Position numbers and translations under genes: made by a program. 8,544 nucleotides of DNA from NCBI GenBank assembly GCA_902464485.1, contig CABQJJ010000073.1, positions 1-8,544 of the forward strand, read 5' to 3'. Below the pieces are notes generated by a model. The model worked only from the letters and a program-made list of their open reading frames with translations. It did no database searches and was not told the origin of the DNA. Every line of letters starts with the position of its first letter. Position 1 is the first letter of the stretch. The stretch is from an uncultured Collinsella sp. (GTDB taxonomy: Bacteria; Actinomycetota; Coriobacteriia; Coriobacteriales; Coriobacteriaceae). Below, in pieces: positions 6,889-8,544 of this stretch.

Positions 6889-6973
6889 ATGCGTCCTTAA
6901 TGTTTCATGCGGATAGATTGATTTGACAGACGGTGGCGAATGCCCGCCGTCCGTATTCGCATGAAACAAGGAG
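6889..6973 (+). promoter_or_regulatory. Structured leader of the MFS gene: three-codon ORF and 15-bp stem
   Basis: A minimal ORF Met-Arg-Pro-stop (6889-6900) is preceded by AGAAGGGG about five bases upstream. Directly after its stop the left arm TGTTTCATGCGGATA (6901-6915) pairs with 6954-6968 over 15 positions, one of them G-U in RNA. Within the 38-base loop a second stem forms (6929-6936 with 6944-6951, one G-U). The outer stem ends on the first base of the AAGGAG ribosome binding site (6968-6973) of the transporter gene. This geometry could hinder ribosome binding and suggests translational attenuation or another RNA switch. The stem is visible; the regulatory role is inference. The same inverted repeat could instead be a pair of protein-binding sites. 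Confidence 0.5.
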
Positions 6974-6978
6974 TCTCC

Positions 6979-8259
6979 ATGCTCGCTTCTCTTTTCTCAA
7001 AGCCTCAATCATCGCTGCCCGTGCAGGCCAAGCGCCTGGTGGCGATGCGCTTTCTCATCTACACCGGTTTTCAGACCAGCTACTTTATCGGCGTCATCGG
7101 AACGCTCACCTATGCGGACGATGCCTCGGTCGTCGCAACATCGCTGGCCGTCCTTTTTATGAACGTATTCGTGATCTTGGGATCCTTTGCGGGTGGCGCG
7201 GCGCTCGACGCCTGGGGCCCACGCCGTCATTTCTTGCTGAGCATCGTGGGCACGCTGGCAACCGGCGCGGCGATCATTGCCTTTGGCAGCGCGATCGGCA
7301 TCGTCCTGCTCGGCGCGGTGCTCCTGGGCTTTGTGATGGGGTTCGCCCAGCCCATCGCCACATCCTATCCGGCTTACCTCACCGACGATCCTGTCGAGCT
7401 CAAAGACATCAACTCCGCCATCGCCATGTTCTCAAATGTGAGTATCATCGTTGGCCCCACGCTGGGCGGCTTTGTCGCGGCGGCTGCGTCGTCGCGCGCG
7501 GTGTTCGTGCTCATGATGCTCTTTACCGCGTTGGCGCTCATCGCCGGTTGGGGCTTTAGGCCGCAGACCAGCCATGTCGCCGGGCATGCGGATGCCGATT
7601 CGGCAGAGGAAGGGGAGTGTGCGGGACAAAGCTCCAACCCTAGGACGTCCGCCCGTGCCACCTTCGTGACCAGCATCAAGACAGTCTTCACCAACAGCGT
7701 CCTCGCGCTACTTTTCTGCATCATTTTTCTTTCGAACTTTGGCTACGGTGCCTTCGATCCGCTCGAGTCGTTTTTCTATCGCGATGTCCTACGCGTCGGC
7801 GTTGAGTGGATGGGCTGGCTCTCGTCGGCCTCGGGCGTGGGCGCGGTGCTGGGTGCCGTGCTCGCGCTCCGCTTGCCGCCGCACCTGGTCAACCTTAAAA
7901 CGCTGCTCGTGGCGCTTATGTCTGTGGGCCTGGAAAGTCTGCTCTATGTGGGGACACCGTACGTGGGCGTGGCCCTTGTCGGCCAGATCGCCCTGGGTAT
8001 AGCTTGGGGTGTCGTCAACCCGCTCCACAACACCATTGTGCAGACGACGGCTCCGCTCGAGCAGCTTGGTCGCGTCAATTCGGTCATGGGCTTTGGCAAT
8101 ATGTTCGCTGGTGTGGCCCCTCTGGCGATTGCCCCGTGGCTGGCGGCAACATTTGGCGTACAACGGACACTCGTGGGGGCAGGCATGGTCGTGACGGCGG
8201 TCCCTGCGGCGTTGCTGCTGTTTGGACGCAATCACTTGGAACGTGCCGTAAAGCAGTAA
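6979..8259 (+). CDS. MFS transporter, drug-efflux-like, 12 TM
   Basis: This is a major facilitator superfamily membrane carrier of 426 aa. Two six-helix halves (about residues 20-195 and 235-420) are separated by a polar, Ala/Ser/Glu-rich cytoplasmic loop (about 196-228). The loop between helices 2 and 3 carries a version of MFS motif A, LDAWGPRRH (Asp77, Gly80, Arg82, Arg83). The overall look resembles the MFS_3 group that includes the macrolide exporter Mef and enterobactin exporter EntS, but no residue here fixes the substrate. ATG 6979 is chosen because AAGGAG lies five bases upstream; the in-frame ATGs at 6940 and 6961 lack such a site and would add a polar extension lying within the leader stem-loop. 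The gene appears monocistronic, bounded by its own candidate promoter and the terminator at 8353-8390. Confidence 0.88.
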   Translation: MLASLFSKPQSSLPVQAKRLVAMRFLIYTGFQTSYFIGVIGTLTYADDASVVATSLAVLFMNVFVILGSFAGGAALDAWGPRRHFLLSIVGTLATGAAIIAFGSAIGIVLLGAVLLGFVMGFAQPIATSYPAYLTDDPVELKDINSAIAMFSNVSIIVGPTLGGFVAAAASSRAVFVLMMLFTALALIAGWGFRPQTSHVAGHADADSAEEGECAGQSSNPRTSARATFVTSIKTVFTNSVLALLFCIIFLSNFGYGAFDPLESFFYRDVLRVGVEWMGWLSSASGVGAVLGAVLALRLPPHLVNLKTLLVALMSVGLESLLYVGTPYVGVALVGQIALGIAWGVVNPLHNTIVQTTAPLEQLGRVNSVMGFGNMFAGVAPLAIAPWLAATFGVQRTLVGAGMVVTAVPAALLLFGRNHLERAVKQ

Positions 8260-8271
8260 GAAACAGGTAAG

Positions 8272-8336
8272 AAACCATCACAACACTCGATGAAAATCGC
8301 GATTTCGCCGAATAACGTCGAATGTTGTGATGGTTT
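8272..8336 (-). repeat. 65-bp palindromic intergenic repeat, copy 2 (inverted relative to copy 1)
   Basis: Arms of 19 bases (8272-8290 and 8318-8336) enclose 27 bases, exactly the interior length of copy 1. One arm position differs (C at 8286 opposite A). Read on the minus strand, the arms match copy 1 at 37 of 38 positions and the interior at 19 of 27. In that orientation the single arm mismatch becomes a U-G pair in RNA. The interior contains its own 12-bp palindrome AAATCGCGATTT (8294-8305), a different internal fold from copy 1. It begins 12 bases after the MFS stop codon. Confidence 0.85.
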
Positions 8337-8352
8337 GCGCCGCGGATCCGGT

Positions 8353-8390
8353 CACCACAAAGGGGCACAGGCACCTTTGTGGTGGTTTTT
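8353..8390 (+). terminator. Intrinsic terminator after the MFS gene
   Basis: An 11-bp perfect stem CACCACAAAGG (8353-8363) / CCTTTGTGGTG (8374-8384) with a 10-base loop is followed by G and TTTTT (8386-8390). It is a longer-stem relative of the terminator at 6778-6810: that copy has G where this one has AAGGGGC in the left half, and the following 30 bases are identical. It separates the MFS gene from the downstream hydrolase gene. Confidence 0.8.
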
Positions 8391-8393
8391 GCT

Positions 8394-8424
8394 TTGACAG
8401 GCCGCGCCTGCGCCTTGGTATACC
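8394..8424 (+). promoter_or_regulatory. Candidate promoter for the HAD hydrolase gene
   Basis: A consensus -35 TTGACA (8394-8399) is followed after 19 bp by TATACC (8419-8424), which carries an extended -10 TG (TGGTATACC). Transcription would start near 8431, about 50 bases before the ATG at 8480. The spacer is longer than ideal and shows no clear dyad. The first three bases of the -35 belong to the end of the terminator repeat. Confidence 0.45.
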
Positions 8425-8479
8425 ATGTACACCATTTCCGACCGCATTCAGCATCGCCGCACAACCCAGAAAGGCCTCC

Positions 8480-8544
8480 ATGGACACCGCCTTCAGCCAC
8501 ATCAAAGCCGTGTTCTGCGATATCGACGGCACGCTGCTCACGAG
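8480..8544 (+). CDS. HAD-superfamily hydrolase, N-terminal fragment
   Basis: Twenty-one complete codons are visible before the right edge. The sequence IKAVFCDIDGTLLT contains HAD motif I, DxDGT (Asp14 the nucleophile, Asp16 the general acid/base), preceded by the usual hydrophobic strand. Motif I placed this close to the N-terminus with DIDGTLL fits Cof-type sugar-phosphate or nucleotide phosphatases of the HAD-IIB group, but the cap domain that decides subfamily and substrate is outside the window. ATG 8480 follows AGAAAGG by five bases. Confidence 0.8.
   Translation, partial: MDTAFSHIKAVFCDIDGTLLT

Larger units (their letters stand above)
6642..6978. other. 337-bp structured intergenic region
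   Basis: No convincing protein gene longer than a few codons is visible. In order it holds a nested hairpin (6675-6732), an intrinsic terminator (6778-6810), a candidate promoter (6814-6842) and the structured leader of the MFS gene (6889-6973). Each is described in its own entry. About 45 bases between the first hairpin and the terminator (6733-6777) show nothing recognisable. Confidence 0.7.

Noticed and set aside
6857..6916. A 19-codon ORF (starting MTGEKRREG) in the MFS leader
   Set aside because: It has no clear ribosome binding site, and it overlaps the better-placed three-codon ORF in another frame.
6923..6928. Consensus TTGACA as the promoter of the MFS gene
   Set aside because: No -10-like hexamer occurs 15-19 bases downstream; the region there is GC-rich, and the sequence lies in the loop of the leader hairpin.
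4082..8396. A CRISPR array or insertion sequence suggested by the repeated intergenic segments
   Set aside because: Copies are single, about 4 kb or 1.6 kb apart, with no regular spacers, and no transposase or integrase is encoded in the window.

Overview
The window is GC-rich, densely coded bacterial DNA. Protein style, codon use and the intergenic palindromes suggest a gut actinobacterium of the Coriobacteriia, most likely Collinsella or a close relative. This is an inference from general familiarity, not a database match. All complete genes lie on the plus strand. The window opens inside the 5' end of a minus-strand gene and closes inside the 5' end of a plus-strand gene.

Positions 1-299 form a divergent control region. 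To the left is the first 16 codons of a probable MATE-family efflux pump. Its promoter has the MerR-family layout: a 19-bp spacer carrying a perfect dyad. To the right, a good sigma-70-type promoter drives two overlapping ABC exporter genes (300-2141 and 2134-4032). Their ATPase motifs are degenerate in complementary ways: the first lacks the catalytic Glu and the switch His, and the second has LSQGQ instead of LSGGQ. This is the signature of a heterodimeric exporter with one working and one degenerate ATP site.

Positions 4280-6641 hold a molybdenum-cofactor pair: moaA (radical SAM GTP 3',8-cyclase) and an unusual gene that fuses MoaC (cyclic pyranopterin monophosphate synthase) to MobB (the GTP-binding adaptor of molybdopterin guanine dinucleotide formation). 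The fusion puts an early and a late step of one pathway on a single polypeptide. moaD, moaE, moaB/mogA, moeA and mobA are not in the window.

Positions 6642-6978 (337 bases) hold no convincing protein gene longer than a few codons. They contain a nested hairpin, a terminator, a possible promoter and a strongly structured leader. That leader has a three-codon ORF directly followed by a 15-bp stem abutting the ribosome binding site of a 12-TM MFS transporter gene (6979-8259). After that gene come a palindromic repeat, a second terminator closely related to the first, a promoter, and the start of a HAD-superfamily hydrolase (8480 onward).

Two families of intergenic repeats tie the window together. 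One is a 65-bp stem-loop with 19-bp arms, present twice in opposite orientations (4083-4147 and 8272-8336). The other is a terminator-like element with 30 identical bases at 6787-6816 and 8367-8396; in both copies its end supplies the TTG of a possible -35 box for the next gene. Three efflux-type systems (MATE, ABC heterodimer, MFS) within 8.5 kb give the locus an export theme, but no substrate can be read from the sequence.
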